A DNA stretch of 64,000 bases from Acholoe squamosa (GCA_949317995.1 OX439047.1:35068950-35132949), one strand, 5' to 3'; positions 50,734 to 63,627 are shown, counted from the stretch's first letter. The notes: generated from the letters alone by a model not told the origin. Numbers and translations: made by a program.

Positions 50734-53463
50734 ATATGTGCACCTGGCTGAGGAATAGTAGTCAGAATGGGGCACAGTTTGACATAAATAAAAAGATTTA
50801 TCGATGACGTACACGTTACTACGTCATTGCTATATCAGCCAATGTTCTATACATGGATATTTGTCTCATACTGCAATGTTTCATTTTCTCAAAGTACGGC
50901 TTATGGCCGAGAACTAATTGGAGACGTGAGAAAGTTGTCAGTGCCGTGTCCTGCGTCTCTGCTGGTAGCTGCCATACAAGGGACCTAATCCTCCAGCCAG
51001 CGGCAACCAGCAAAGACGTCCTACGGCAATGACGTGTGCGTCCTTCTTTTAAATAACTACAGCTGAGCATATTGAAATGGGAGAAGTAATGGATGGAAAT
51101 ATAAAATCCAAGATAAGTAACATGTGAATCAAGGATTTAAGAGCTTTACGTCGGAAAGAGGAGGAATGGACCGCTAGCTGATTGTATGCCATATATGACC
51201 TACAAGTAGTTTCATCATAGAAAGTGAATATAATCCACATCGGAGATGGGTATTACAGCAGTCTAATCCATAAAGAATGACAGATCATGAAAAATGTTCC
51301 AATATAATAAGATAAGACCTAGGAGTTATACTTGAACAAGAGAACCAGTTGGCATGTTTTATAATGAAAATCTCGATATTTAGCAGTTACCTTGCAGTGT
51401 GTTAAAACAGCAAAGTTCTTACAGAAACTAATTGTAGTTACAACACGAGCTGCTGTGTTAATATGCCATTTTATTCACCTTCACTATTTGGGTTATCATT
51501 ATAGTAAAACAGCCATGTTCTAAGCATGTCTTTCAAGTTTCAGCAGCAATATCCACAGGGATGTTCCTTGGAGGAGGTTGAATTGCAGTGACATTGGATA
51601 ACCTTGCTGCGACTTTCACGATCTATAGCCCTTTGTAAAGGTCAAATGTCTAAAGACAATTGTGGCGAGGAGGTCTTATTACCCTCACACATTGGAAGGT
51701 AGCCTCAGAGGTTAACCATGTCTCCCAGAGCCATTTATAAATCCTGGTCTTTTTTCGTCTATTTCATGGCAGAGGCCCAGCACAAGTTCTATATAAACTA
51801 CACCAATATGGTCACTGGGAAATATCCAAATATTACACTCCTTTCATTCAGTCAAGATTAAACATGATTGCATAGGGATATACTCATACAAAGGCATGGA
51901 TTTAATACTTTACATTGGTGACCATAACTACTGTTATGGCAATACTTAAAAGTTGCTATTTAATGAGGTGATCTACCGAGGCCGATAAAGCCGAGAAAGG
52001 GTTGTCAATTGAAGGCTACATTTGACATTTAATGCAGCCACCAAGGCAGGGGTTCCTCCTGCTCAAATCCCTGCCCACAACTCCATAGTTATGGGGCGTT
52101 GCATACTGTGCTTAGTTTAAAAAGTGACCCTTTCTAATTTACAAACCATTGCATTTTGTGAGGCTAAAAAAGGAAATGGCCGATTTCATGACAGTGCTTG
52201 GTAACGGATAAATAGTTTTATCAATTTTTTAAAGGTCGGGTCTGTTCTAAGTGAGCAAGGTCAGTCGATTGCCATTTAGTTGTGAAACAAGCCCCTGTGG
52301 CAGAAATCCCATGTAAGGTCCTCAGCCCTGGTGACTATGATGACATATAAGCAGGGATAGTATTGTGGTTCAGTCAGTCCCACATGGACATCTAGGACTG
52401 TAACACGTCGACTGCAGCATCATGGATGCTATGATAACGGCAATGAAGGGTACTAAAACATAATCATTTTTATCTAACTTTATGTATACCAGGGGTGCAT
52501 TGCATTTGTTTAAGCAGCAGAGGCCTGCTATAAGAGAATCAAATAGAGACCTACACAATAAAACCTACCCTATAAGCATGGGCTAGGTAGGCAGTGGTCT
52601 GGCCCTGGTGAACCCTGGTGATCTCTGGTGGCCTGGATGAAGCCCTGGAGGGGGCCTTGGGGCAGGAGCAGGGCTCACATCACCTGGCTAGAACCAGCAG
52701 GTCACCTCACCAGTCCCATAGCTCGTCCATCTTACAATGGAGGACAACTGGAGACCTGGGCCCCACAGGAGGCAGGGGTTAGTGTAGGTTGGAGGAACTA
52801 TGGTATGGTATGACCTGTCACTTCACTGTTTGCTAAATAGGGTGTACACAGTCATGCAGTGGGTAAGGGGCAATGTATACATACTGCTATAGGCCCATAA
52901 GGTCTCTGACCACTCTCCCACACTATGGTTATGGCTGGTTGTCACATAACTTGTATTTGGCTGGTGGTCATATCAACTGATATTTGTCTACATACATTTT
53001 ATTACTATACTGCCATTGGGCATCAGTAAACTCCCAACTGTTGGAAAATTTCATTCAATTTGGTCCATCACAGAATCAGTTTCTTTCACGATTCTTGATA
53101 TCAGCACAGAATCATTTTCTTCTATAATTCTTGGTATCACCGCAGTGTAGACCAAGATAACAAATAGACACCATAATCATATGAGGACATCTAGGGTTAG
53201 ACGACCACTGGTGGGTTTATATATGGTGTGCTACTGGTGTGTAGGCTGCCCCTTAGCTCCCATGGTCATAGACTACTGTGCACCTGTCAGCCCAAGACAA
53301 CAGGCACCGGCAGCAGACACAATGCTGCCCACCCGGCCTCGTCAGCAACACATGAAATATGTCCCTACCATGCCAACCTTCTCACCCCATATCTGTCTGC
53401 ACAGCTGCACAACTAGTCCTGCATACAACCTTAACTGATAAACATTTCCTTGTATTTGGGGTA

Positions 53464-53640
53464 CCACTGCCTGGCCAACAAAAATGAGAAAAGTCTCTGT
53501 TCTTTACAGATTTCTTTAAGGGAAATATTATTCTAGATTTAGTGTTTGAATGCTACTGCCTGGCCAATAAAGCTGAGAACACTCTTTGTTCTTTGCCATT
53601 TTCCATAGGGAAATATTCTGAATCTGGGAAAAACTCTGCC
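53464..53640. repeat. Diverged direct duplication, 89 bp unit
   Basis: ccactgcctggccaacaaaa at 53464 and ctactgcctggccaataaag at 53553 begin two units that continue in parallel (gagaa, tctttgttcttt, agggaaatatt, ctaga/ctgaat). Confidence 0.7.
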
Positions 53641-54014
53641 TATATGTAATAGAGGTTATACCTAAACCGTAGTTGTCATCACTTCTATATGATGGACTTA
53701 ATAGCATTAATCTAGTCAGCCATAATATCAGTAGATTGTACAAATTCCTAATTATGACGATAGGCGCAACAGTCTAAATAGAATAAGTAAGCCCTTGCTT
53801 CCTCAGGTACGGAAATTGCAAGGAAAATGTCTTAGGAAGCAAAAAATACAACACTTCAATACAACATTGTAGTTAAGAGTAACACATGTTTTACTGGAAG
53901 GGTGTGCCTGGTATTCTAGGGAAGATTGGCAGTGAATTATGAAATCATAGCATAATATAGCATACTGTAGCTATATTATGGGGGCAGAAAGGTATTCCCT
54001 CGAGGGCCCCAAAG

Positions 54015-54038
54015 CATTAGCAGCCTTTAAAGGGTTAA
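54015..54038. repeat. Solo piggyBac-like end
   Basis: Read on the minus strand this is ttaaccctttaaaggctgct then aatgc, almost identical to the left end of the element at 48737. No partner end was found within a few hundred bases on the left. Confidence 0.5.
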
Positions 54039-54380
54039 GAACAAGTACTAGTAACTGGGACTACTGAGCCGTGACCAAGCTGTGCAGACAGTCCAGATGC
54101 ACCTGTGGGGCTATTATGGTTATGGCATTGTATAAGGGAGGTACTTGGGAGTGCTGAGCCATGACCATGCAGTACGGGTGGGGGGGGGGGGTGGGTAGCT
54201 CAGGACCACGCAGGCAGGACCCCCCCCCCCGGGTGGAAACCCCCCCTGGGCAAAAAGTGGAACATTTTTAAAGGCCTTTTAACGGATAAAGAATTTTTTA
54301 GAACCAAAGTTAGAGTTTGATATCAAAAAGATATATTTTTTCCTTAAAATCTCGACTTTTGTCAGGCAAATCCTCATAAT

Positions 54381-54630
54381 ATGGCCTGGAAAGGGGTACA
54401 TTTTCCAGGAAATTCTGACATTTTTGGCCGGGAAAGGGGTATCTATTTCCGAGAAATCTCAAAATATGGCCGGAAAAGGGGTACATTTTATGTGAAAAAT
54501 CTATTGAAAGGGTGCTCAAATTGCAAGTTTGTCTTCTTGCACTCTAACAGCAACAAAAGGGGTACTTTTCCAAGCTGATTCTCATCAAAAGGGGTATATT
54601 TTGGTTGAATTTCCCCCTGCTAAAAGGGGT
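54381..54630. repeat. Degenerate tandem array of AAAGGGGTA units
   Basis: Three units of 42-43 bp begin atggcc/ttggcc at 54381, 54424 and 54466, each followed by ggaaaggggta. Further aaaaggggta words occur at about 54556, 54586 and 54620. The array sits between C/G-tract-rich flanks at 54180-54250 and 54682-54700, so the whole of about 54180-54720 may be one element. Confidence 0.75.
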
Positions 54631-54941
54631 ACCAAGTCAAGGACCATGTACACACATGGTTACTATAGAACATATATGGAGTGCCCCCTCCCCCCGGGCA
54701 GGAAACCTCCGCAGGCAATCTAGGGCCATACAGAGAATCAATTTAGTCTTTGATTTTAACACTCCTGAAAACACCTTTTTCATAAATATATTGAAAAAAA
54801 ATGAAAACAGAATAGGAAGGACATCTATGTCAAGCGTTAGATGATAGATAGATTGGAGAGATAATTTACCTCTACATAGCTTTTTTTCTGAGCAGAAGCG
54901 ATCTTTCATTTCAGACCATTCTACCCACCCCAACACCAATA

Positions 54942-54995
54942 AGGGTGTGCCTTCTCTATATATAGATATATCTATATATAGAACAGGCACACCCT
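54942..54995. repeat. 54 bp nearly perfect inverted repeat
   Basis: Outer arms agggtgtgcct/aggcacaccct enclose a perfect 26 bp AT palindrome (ctatatatagata and its complement). A related agggtgtgcct word occurs near 53900. It can extrude as a cruciform; possibly a tiny foldback element. Confidence 0.9.
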
Positions 54996-56647
54996 AACAA
55001 GGAAGCAAAGTCATAAAACTAAGGAGCAAATGGTGAGTCTTAATGACACATAACAAGGAGGGGCTCTACATGAGCTGAGGGACACAGCTAAGCAATGTAT
55101 CCAAGAATTGCTATGTTATTCTAAAACTCTACAATCTAAAACAAAAGCTAGACCATCAATAATCCATTCGACATACTTATTATATATTGTAGTAATAAGG
55201 GTTTTAATTCAATTGTTTCAACCAAGAAAACGATATGAAGAATTGAATGATAGTCCCAGGAGAGTATACACACTCTGATTGGTTGGTTACTCAGTGACAG
55301 AGCCATACATGTCTGTGTACATGTCCATCATGTGGATGTAGGGACAGGAGCAAGGCTGTCAAGAAACTGCTAGATACCCATTATAGAGCATTTATGCGCA
55401 TGCCAATTTCACATATTCAAATACATAGACATATGTGTAATGATTCATTTAAGACATTAAATATGTCATTGCAGTATGATACATATTATAAAAGCTGAGA
55501 GCTCTATGTTTTGGTCCTGTGATATCAATCTAACACCTCCAGTGTCTGGTGTTTGACCCCTGACCCTGGAAGTGTTGACAACAGGGAGACAGGCCCCACA
55601 TGCTGCACCTATCTCACACTCTGACCCCCCCCCCCTCCAACATTCTACCCCTGACCCATATTTCTAAAGCAGTCACCCTCCTCATGCCATACACCCCAAG
55701 ATAGCATCTATAGTCCAAGTATGTACATGTAAAATACAGCTAAAAATAATCTGTATTTATAGTTTGTAGACTTGAGTAATAAGGCTAAAAGACATACCAA
55801 CATGACCCAAAGGATGTTTTCTAATAAGTAGTAGGGTTTATAAGACTCTCTTTCATGTACTTCTATATATAAATGGGAACAGAAAAAGTTCTTCATGAAT
55901 GCCAGACATGGACTATAACCACTTTTCACTGTGAAAAATGAAATGTATCAATAAATCCTAAAATAAACAATATTCATGCCCAAAACTTCACACACATATT
56001 AAAGGTGGCATGGGCCACACAGTGAATACAGCGGTCTTCTGCATTTCAATTTAGAAAGTCAAAAAATCAGACACTGTACTCTGTGGGACCTGGCTATAAA
56101 ACTCAGAGTGGCAGATTCTAGCTCAGAAGCAAGGCAGCTAAAAGACTTTTGACATCATTGCCCCTCCTCGTAATTATCACAGGATTTAGTCTAAATATAA
56201 TAGAAAACATAAAGGCAGTTGCAAATCCTCTTGTCTGAGGTAATGAGGATCTAAACTGAGGATCGACTGTAGTTATAGCTTTGTCAAAACTACTTTCTCC
56301 TAATGTCATAGGAGACGCCCCACTATCACTTCATCCTGTGACCGCCAAGTGGCATTAGATCTACTGACAAACTTCCGGCTGTCACATGACTTCCTGAGAT
56401 GCCAAAGCACAGAGAAATTGGGGCTAGGTGTGCCCCCTAACAGTGGTTTGGTGGTAATTTACAGTGTGAAGCAAGTGTTTTTTTGATTTGGTTGATTTTA
56501 AGTCCACTAATAGTACTTAAAAGTTAGCAGACATTTCTGTGGTTCATGGACATCAAGTCCTTTCTTTTCTTTTTGGACAGGTTTTTAAAAGCTGCTTGTC
56601 CAAACAGCTAGACAGGTATTTATATGCTGCTTGCCCGACACAGCAGT

Positions 56648-56701
56648 GACCGAATCTATGAATGACCGAATCTATGAGATGAATGACCGCATCTATGAGG
56701 A
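56648..56701. repeat. Short tandem repeat, tgaccgaatctatga units
   Basis: Three consecutive copies of (a)tgaccg(a/c)atctatga with variable 2-7 bp joins. Confidence 0.8.
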
Positions 56702-59700
56702 GGGTTGAGGGGGGAAAACGCTACCGAGGCTTCATTCCCTTACTCTTTTCGAAGGATAGCAAGTGTTCTTTTATTTGCCTGGTCCCATAGACAGGGCCAG
56801 ACAAACCATGGCCTTTGATCTCTCAGACGTGGTTCAGGGAGGGGGAATCCCATGGCAAAAGGCAAGCATGTAGGCCCGCGCCCGTGCATATGGACACCAG
56901 CTGCCCACACGCTCACCCAAAGCCATTAGAAACCCCAAGTTTGTCGCCTTTTACCAATCTGGTAGAATGGACGGAGAATTCCTCCTTCGTGGACTCCCAA
57001 TGAAGTTATTCTGCTCCTCCATACCCTCACATGAAGGTCCCCACTCCACAGGGGGAAAGCAAGTGTATTATTAGTGTATTTTAGTGGGGCTAGGTTACAA
57101 TGGCTGTCTTCAACAGTAAATGAATACTAGCACCCTATGGTGAGATTATGATGTTGACAGGTAAGCAGTGTTGACTTTAGTTGTTGAGCTCTTGTTAAGT
57201 TCGCGCTTTTTAGATTACTGACCACCATTTTATAATCATACAATTCAACATTTTCTTGACTTCAGTTGCTCAACTAAAGTACTTAGAATCTGACTGCTTG
57301 AGTGGTGTTACTTCTTGAGTTACTTCTTGCTGTTTATCACCAGTCTAATTAGTCTACCCTTGCACAATGAAAACATTTTACTGCACAATTCTAAATGTTG
57401 TCTGTCTAGGAGGTTGTCTCTGTGCCGATGGATACTTCTCACTGAATATGGTTGTGTATTTATTTACATGTGTACTTTGAACAGTCTCACGGAGAGACAC
57501 AGATACAGTCAGGGATATGGAAAGTAGCTTTTTGAGTTAGCAGCCAAGTGAACAGTAGCTCTGTATGAGGAGGAGTCTATGGATAATGAGCTGGGTCCAG
57601 GATGTGATGACGCTACTTAGGATGTGGATCAGCACATAATCACATTCAGCACGAAGTCTGTAGCCGCCCTAACACCACCACCACTTCTGCTGTCACGACA
57701 TATTTTGGACATTCAGCTTTAAAAGGTATTGTCTATCAAGGTAGTTTGGCATCTTTAGATAAAGACTCCAGACACCCGCACCCCCCTTCTTCCCTTTTTG
57801 CAAACATCGAACAAGGCCGTTTGTGGACTAGGAATCGTAGGCACCCACTCATGTTTCTTACCACAGTATACAAAATATAAATAAAATACAAAGCTCCTGC
57901 ATACTGATTAGTTGTATTGTATCAAGTCCCATATACCTAATGTGCAAAACACCAGTGGCCCTTCCTATGGACAGGAGTGCCTGCCAATGGGATAATTTAT
58001 TGTTACCTTGACACTGGCTGTTCTGCTTGCTGACCCCCTGGTGCCCCTAGTGCCCGCGGTCTCTACTATCCTGGTTTTGCTGATCCCCTAAAAAGTTACA
58101 AGCTCACAGACCTAGGTCAATAATCCATAAAATGTGCCTTTTATCGTTCACTTGACCCCAACAAATTCCACACTGCCCGCGGGTAGAAAGACCCCCAGGA
58201 CTGCAGCAGATGACACCTGCAGCGACTCCTTCATTCTGCCACGGGGAAAATATTGACAGGCCCAAAAATCAGCACCAGAGCAGGAAACTGTAAAACTGTC
58301 ACTAAACTATTGGGCAGAATCAAAGGCCTGGGAGAGGGTGGGGAAATTACGACTTAAAGCAAAATGTAGTCTGTTACCAAGGGCACTGCTGATATTCCCA
58401 AGATCATGTGGGTCTTATAAAGAACCAATAGAAATCGATACTTTTCAAAAGATTTCATATGCTATCGGGTGGGCCTGGTGGTAAAGTGGCGATAGAAAAG
58501 ATATGATCCCTCAGCTAACTTCTTTAGATAAATGCGTCAATGTAGTCTGTCCCGTACAACATATGTTTTAAGACGTTGGTTCCATTTCTCGAGATATCAG
58601 CTAAAGGTGAGGGGGGGGGGGGGCAGAGAAGATGGCTGCTTCCACAGCTAGATCCACTCATCCCTATAGAACTTAAGACACATGGTGAGAGGGCTCTAGA
58701 CAGTGGGCGTCTTTTATTGGTGTTACCGCCATGAGAAACGAGTAAGACCTATCGACCACTGTCCCAGGGTGGGGCATTTCTAGGCGGGGGTGATTGGAGC
58801 TGGGAATAGCTTGATCCGCTGGTAATCACCCAAATCAGCGTCTGCCGAGCAGCTCACCGAGCAGCTCCGAACGGTCCCGAAGCCACCTGAGCTGCTCAAC
58901 CCAACACTAATCCATCAGCGAACGTCCCACAAAACACGGATAACAAGATATCGATCCCCCTCCCACAGAGTTGGGACCCCCTCTCCTCTTTTGACCGTCC
59001 TGCGCATATTCTGTGAACTTCAATCCCTGATTATTAAGTGCAAACTTGGACACTGGGCCTGTGCAAGGTAAACCTCTATGGTCAATACAATGCAATGCAA
59101 AAGGGGCATTCATAGAATTGAGTTAGTATAACATACAAATCATTGCCGTCCAATATTGACCACCGTAGGTAGAAATGAAGGCGCTAAGTAAACCCGACAG
59201 CAGTTTCTCATGCTTTCAATTCTCTTTTCTTGATCTAGAGCAAAAGTTCAGGACTTTAATCTGCATCAATCTGCTCTTTATAGGAACTTCTATTACAGCG
59301 ATCCACGACACTCTTAACTTTCTATCTACAAAGTATTTTTTTCTATTCTACTTCTGTGACTTGTGGGTTGTAAAGGCTAATCACTGCATGGGGATCACTT
59401 TGCCTTTCCCTCTTTCAACCTTTTCCAGCATCCCCTACACGCAGTTCCCTCCCTCCGGAGACAGCTGAGAGAGGGGCCTCTGCTCTGCTGCTTATCACTG
59501 TAATCGAGTCTCAGTGATAACAGTTATCTATTGGAAACCACAGGGCTTGTCTTTTCACCTGGGACAGAGAGCAGTTCCCTCCATGGCCGCCAACTGGCAC
59601 CTTGCTGCTGTGGGCGAGGTGGTGTAATTACCGTGAGAAAGCCCATCTCCTCCAGGGTTGGTTTCTACATGGGTGGTGACTGTAGTGGGTATGTCATTAT

Positions 59701-60592
59701 GCTTGTGGCTTCCTTAGTGCCAGACAACTAAATATGCCTCTTTTATAAGTTATTCTGAGGCTGCTTTTCACTTGTCGATAACATTGTGGAACAGATCAGT
59801 GATGTCTATGTGTGGAAGGAGCGACTACCGACAACTAAGTTTAGTGATGCCTCCACTCGTTTTGATCAATAGTTGAAGAGTTCAATTGCTCGTTACTTTC
59901 AAGTTCAAAAATAGGATGTACCTCACTCATTTTTTATGCCCCTTTTGAGATCACCCGTCCCTATTCATCCCACAGAAGCCAAGAAACCAATACCTTCTCA
60001 AATATCACCGCTTAGCTCCATATGGTTTCCAACCAAGGGGAAGATAAAGTACCAATTTATACTGATGTATATCTGAGAGTCCCAGATCACAGGACAGGTG
60101 ACATGGGCTGCCTCTCCCTTATGGAACTTATAATATGGCCTAGGCTGGTGTCCCTTACAGTGTTGGAATGTCTGCCAGTCAGATTATATTACTGGGCAAC
60201 ACATCCGATAAAGACACCGGAAACCCCTTACTGTCACGTGATTCGTGTCACCCAGGGTATGGTTTTGGGCTAGGTAGTGATATCTGGATGTATGGATGGT
60301 AAGACAACCACGCATACGGAATGACCTACTTCAGAGAAGGCGTTGGGTTCTTGGTATACAATGTATATGGGTTAAACAATAAATTGAGAGAATTCTGCCT
60401 GCAATGAAGCGTTACAGTTTATGTCCGGCGATATTGACTACAGCCATATTGCAACCCATGTCAGCACGTTCTCTTATTACACCCCCTACCCTCCCTTTCT
60501 CCAGGCAATATCTACTCATTTCCATTCCTACCCAATAAGGACAAACATTGATACAGTCTGTAGGCGTTGGCAATGTAGAAGGCTGTCCTATA

Positions 60593-60815
60593 TTAACCCT
60601 TTAAGGGCAGAGCAAAAATTGTTGCCCTGGCCATGGGGACGGCCTCTGAAAAAAGTCTAGTTCCTAGAGGACGAGCCTATTTCCAATTCCTATACTTATC
60701 CTATATAACTGGCATCGACTATAGTCGACGCTAGGCCTGCCATGATGTCGACTATAGTCGATGCTAGGCCTACCATGGTGTCGACTATAGTCGATGCTAG
60801 GCCTCAATGGGTTAA
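60593..60815. mobile_element. piggyBac-like MITE with palindromic 33-bp repeats
   Basis: TTAA is present at both borders (60593-60596 and 60812-60815). The left end reads ttaaccctttaagggc and the right end, inverted, reads ttaacccattgaggcctag. The right half holds three copies of the palindrome tcgactatagtcga at 60715-60728, 60748-60761 and 60781-60794 (the first copy is followed by c instead of t), exactly 33 bp apart, each followed by (c/t)gctaggcct. No coding capacity. Confidence 0.78.
60715..60805. repeat. Three 14-bp palindromes at exact 33 bp spacing
   Basis: tcgactatagtcga is a perfect palindrome in all three copies; the ctaggcct segment between copies is also near-palindromic. Confidence 0.95.
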
Positions 60816-61949
60816 AGGTAAGATTTAGATTGAATGTAATAGATGTAGTAAGTCCTATAGCTGGGCGCTCTTTTTTTCTGTCTATGACTGTTTTCACAGG
60901 CCTCTAGTTGGAGGCGCATACATACTAATAGTTTAGATTTAATACCTACCAGTATATATTTTTATTTCGCTTCTCATGGCCACTCATACTACTTAATTAG
61001 CTCGAGTCCACACAGGCCTCCTCATTTTTCATTCCTTTGAATTCAGAAATATATCATACATATAAACAGCCTTATGGGAATACAATGTGTATAAATCTAC
61101 ATACTCTTTCCCCAACCCATTTTTTTTTTTTACAAATAAACTTACAATGCTCCCCATCAATCCATACCCACCTCACCCATTCACACGCACCAGAGTGCAG
61201 ACCGCCCAACATCGCAGTCCCACGGCATTAAGGGGCTGCGTTCCCCGTCACCACCTGATGTATGGCTGGTCTGTTGGGAACAGACCATAATTGTAGCCTA
61301 CCTGCACACCCTGTATGTAATAAAGCGTGCAGTGGCAGGTCCCTTGCTGCCCAGCCTCCTCCAGGACCTACAGGAGCACATACATCACCACACGGTCACC
61401 GTGGAGGAGGGCCTCCTGTGTGGATGGGAGGGTGTCGAAAGGGCTAGCTCCAGTGGGTGTGGGTGGAAAGATAATTGTATGTTGAGTCTTTTCACTGCTC
61501 TAGAAAATTATTCTTCAGGTATGCTGGATGCAATGTTGGTACAAGCAGAAGCTTACTCATTAGACAGAGACATTCTGACTGCCCATGACTGTCTGATGTC
61601 TTTACACTAACCAATGGTCACATCAACATTGCAACATACAATGTATCATGTCCTTATACTACTAACATGTGTGTTAGACATCATGGTCTGTCAGGAGGAG
61701 GGAACACGGCGGGGGGAATCACAGCAGTGGACACAAGGCATTGGACGTAAGGGGATGTGGGAAAATTGAAAAGAAAACAGAAGAAGTTGGTGACAAATGA
61801 CGAAGTCTAATAAAAAAAAAGAAAAAAAGAGCCATGAGAGAACCAAATTGGAAATAGGGCGACGATATACCAACAGGAATGGCCGATGAGAGAGTACTTC
61901 TATTGGACTGTATTACTGTCAGATAGATAGCCCTGTAGTGAGACTTTAC

Positions 61950-62030
61950 CAGTGGGAAGGAGGACTCCTCCTGGAGGATTACGCACATCCTGATGGGCGA
62001 TAATCGGGTGATTTGGCTGACTGCCGCCAT
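61950..62030 (-). CDS. Possible first coding exon of the DLG gene (short N-terminal isoform)
   Basis: On the minus strand an ATG in a favourable context (AAAATGGCGGC) opens 27 codons, MAAVSQITRLSPIRMCVILQ followed by EESSFPL, and runs straight into a donor, CCACTG|gtaaag. The exon ends in phase 0, and the next supported exon to the left (49748-49783) begins in phase 0, so joining them would give a short leader before PDZ1. Known DLG proteins have alternative N-termini: a short cysteine-containing form or an L27-domain form. This peptide has one Cys but does not match the known short leader, and no L27 domain is visible here. The link to DLG rests on strand, position and phase only. It could instead be an unrelated 5' exon or chance. 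Confidence 0.33.
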
Positions 62031-63390
62031 TTTACGGACTAATTTCACAGAGGACTGACTCCTGGCAGAGAGCGCTGTAAATGTCTCCTCCTGCTGTCAA
62101 ACTGTCCACCAATATCCAAACATTCCTTTAATAGCAACTTGAAGAAATGGCTTAAGTGACTCTTTATGTATTATGATTATGGTGTGCATTTACATGTATA
62201 CAAATTTGTATCAATGTCTATGGACACTAATCAAGAAAGCTGCCACTCCTCGGTCGTTAAAATTTACGATTTGGGTAAAATCTGCAATAGGATCGTTTAA
62301 GGGAGTGGAAGGGGCACACTTCACTTAACTCTAGCCATCCTTTTGGAAATGTCCCCTTGGAAGTTAATTTCCAACTTTCCTTCTGGTCCCAGTGCTATCA
62401 TATTAGTAATTGCTCTTCAGATGAGAAATGGGTGGGGTAGAGGACTGCCGATGGTATGACTAGATGGTCTGAGGTTGGCACCAGACTTGAGACAAGGGAG
62501 TTATCCAATCATGTCCTGGACTGTAAATGTCACTGTGCAAAACATGGCATCATCTGAGAGGGCCATAAAGATACTACCAATGCCAAAACTGTCATGGCGA
62601 AGGTTGGTATTCCCATATATGGCAACCTCAGATAATGGACTATCCTCTGGTTCCCAATTCGCCATAGTTTTGTAATGACCACTATCATTGAATTTGACAA
62701 TAGTTTGATATCACATATGCAGTATGGCACATGGTTTTGTGCTAGAAATTGAAATCGCCCAATACCTGTGATTCTGGGGACCGTGATAACATCTTCATAG
62801 GATTGGTCATATAGTGCTAGGTGGGGCTTAGAGCCACCATTTATGATATGATGAGTGAGTGGAAGGGGGCAAACCAATCTTGCCATGGCATGTACATGCC
62901 CTAACTGCATGACAAAACATCCAACCTTCTGTCTACAGCAATTTTCAACACTGACTTATCTTTATTAACTTCCCCAGAGTTCTACCAATTTGAAACTGAC
63001 GAAGGTCAGAGCATACTACCCTTCCTCAATTTACAGATCCTAGGAAAACTGCAATATCATACCTCCCGATGCCATGCCTCCATAAAACGTGGAGTCCCCC
63101 ATCTGACAGATCTACCACCTCCAGTGAAGGATCACCCCTCATGGTCACCAGACCTCCTTGAAAGGCAGTCTCAGTGACCTTTGCAGGTCCAACCCATTAA
63201 TAGTGCACGCATCATAAAGCTCTCAATGGAAGGATCGTAAATATTTCTCACACATCGATCTAATTGTCACGTTAGAATAATTGCCTTCTAGGCATCAGTG
63301 GTACCTTTAGCATTGGCACTATTTACTCTATGCTCTGTTTAGAAGTACATAATTAAGCTGAACAAATCATCAATAGCCTACATTATAAAC
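62031..63390. other. No gene seen; possible upstream region
   Basis: AT-rich DNA without recognised exon or repeat. If the exon at 61950-62030 is a true first coding exon, its 5' UTR and promoter lie here. No TATA box or initiator could be named with confidence. Confidence 0.4.
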
Positions 63391-63627
63391 TACCATAAAA
63401 CCTCGCATATAAGACGCGTCCTCTACGCCAAACAAATGCCTTGTGCCTCTTATAGGATTTCTTCAAGTTGGGGGTGCGTCTTACACAAGGGGTAATTTTA
63501 CTATAGAACATTACTGGATTGACAAAAAGCACCCCTAAGAGGTGCGTCTTATACGCGAAAATGCATATAATGAGTTTGGGGTGCGTCTTATATGTGCAGC
63601 GCGTCTTCTACGCGGGAGATTACGGTA
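63391..63627. mobile_element. MITE family D, TA-flanked, ATAAGACGCG ends
   Basis: TA at 63391-63392 and 63626-63627. The left end, ccataaaacctcgcatataa, matches the reverse complement of the right end, ccgtaatctcccgcgtagaa. Both continue gacgcg. The words gtgcgtctta and aggtgcgtcttatacgcg recur inside. It is related to the copy at 38294-38520. Confidence 0.78.

Larger units (their letters stand above)
49784..61949. other. Likely first DLG intron; no exon supported
   Basis: Apart from the repeats listed separately, I see no supported exon. An L27-type exon, expected in long DLG isoforms, was looked for and not found. If the exon at 61950 is real this is a 12 kb first intron; otherwise it is upstream or intergenic DNA. 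Confidence 0.5.

Noticed and set aside
61262..61610. Plus-strand frames such as LLPSLLQDLQEHIHHHTVTV
   Set aside because: No splice context and no family resemblance; isolated open frames of this length are expected by chance.
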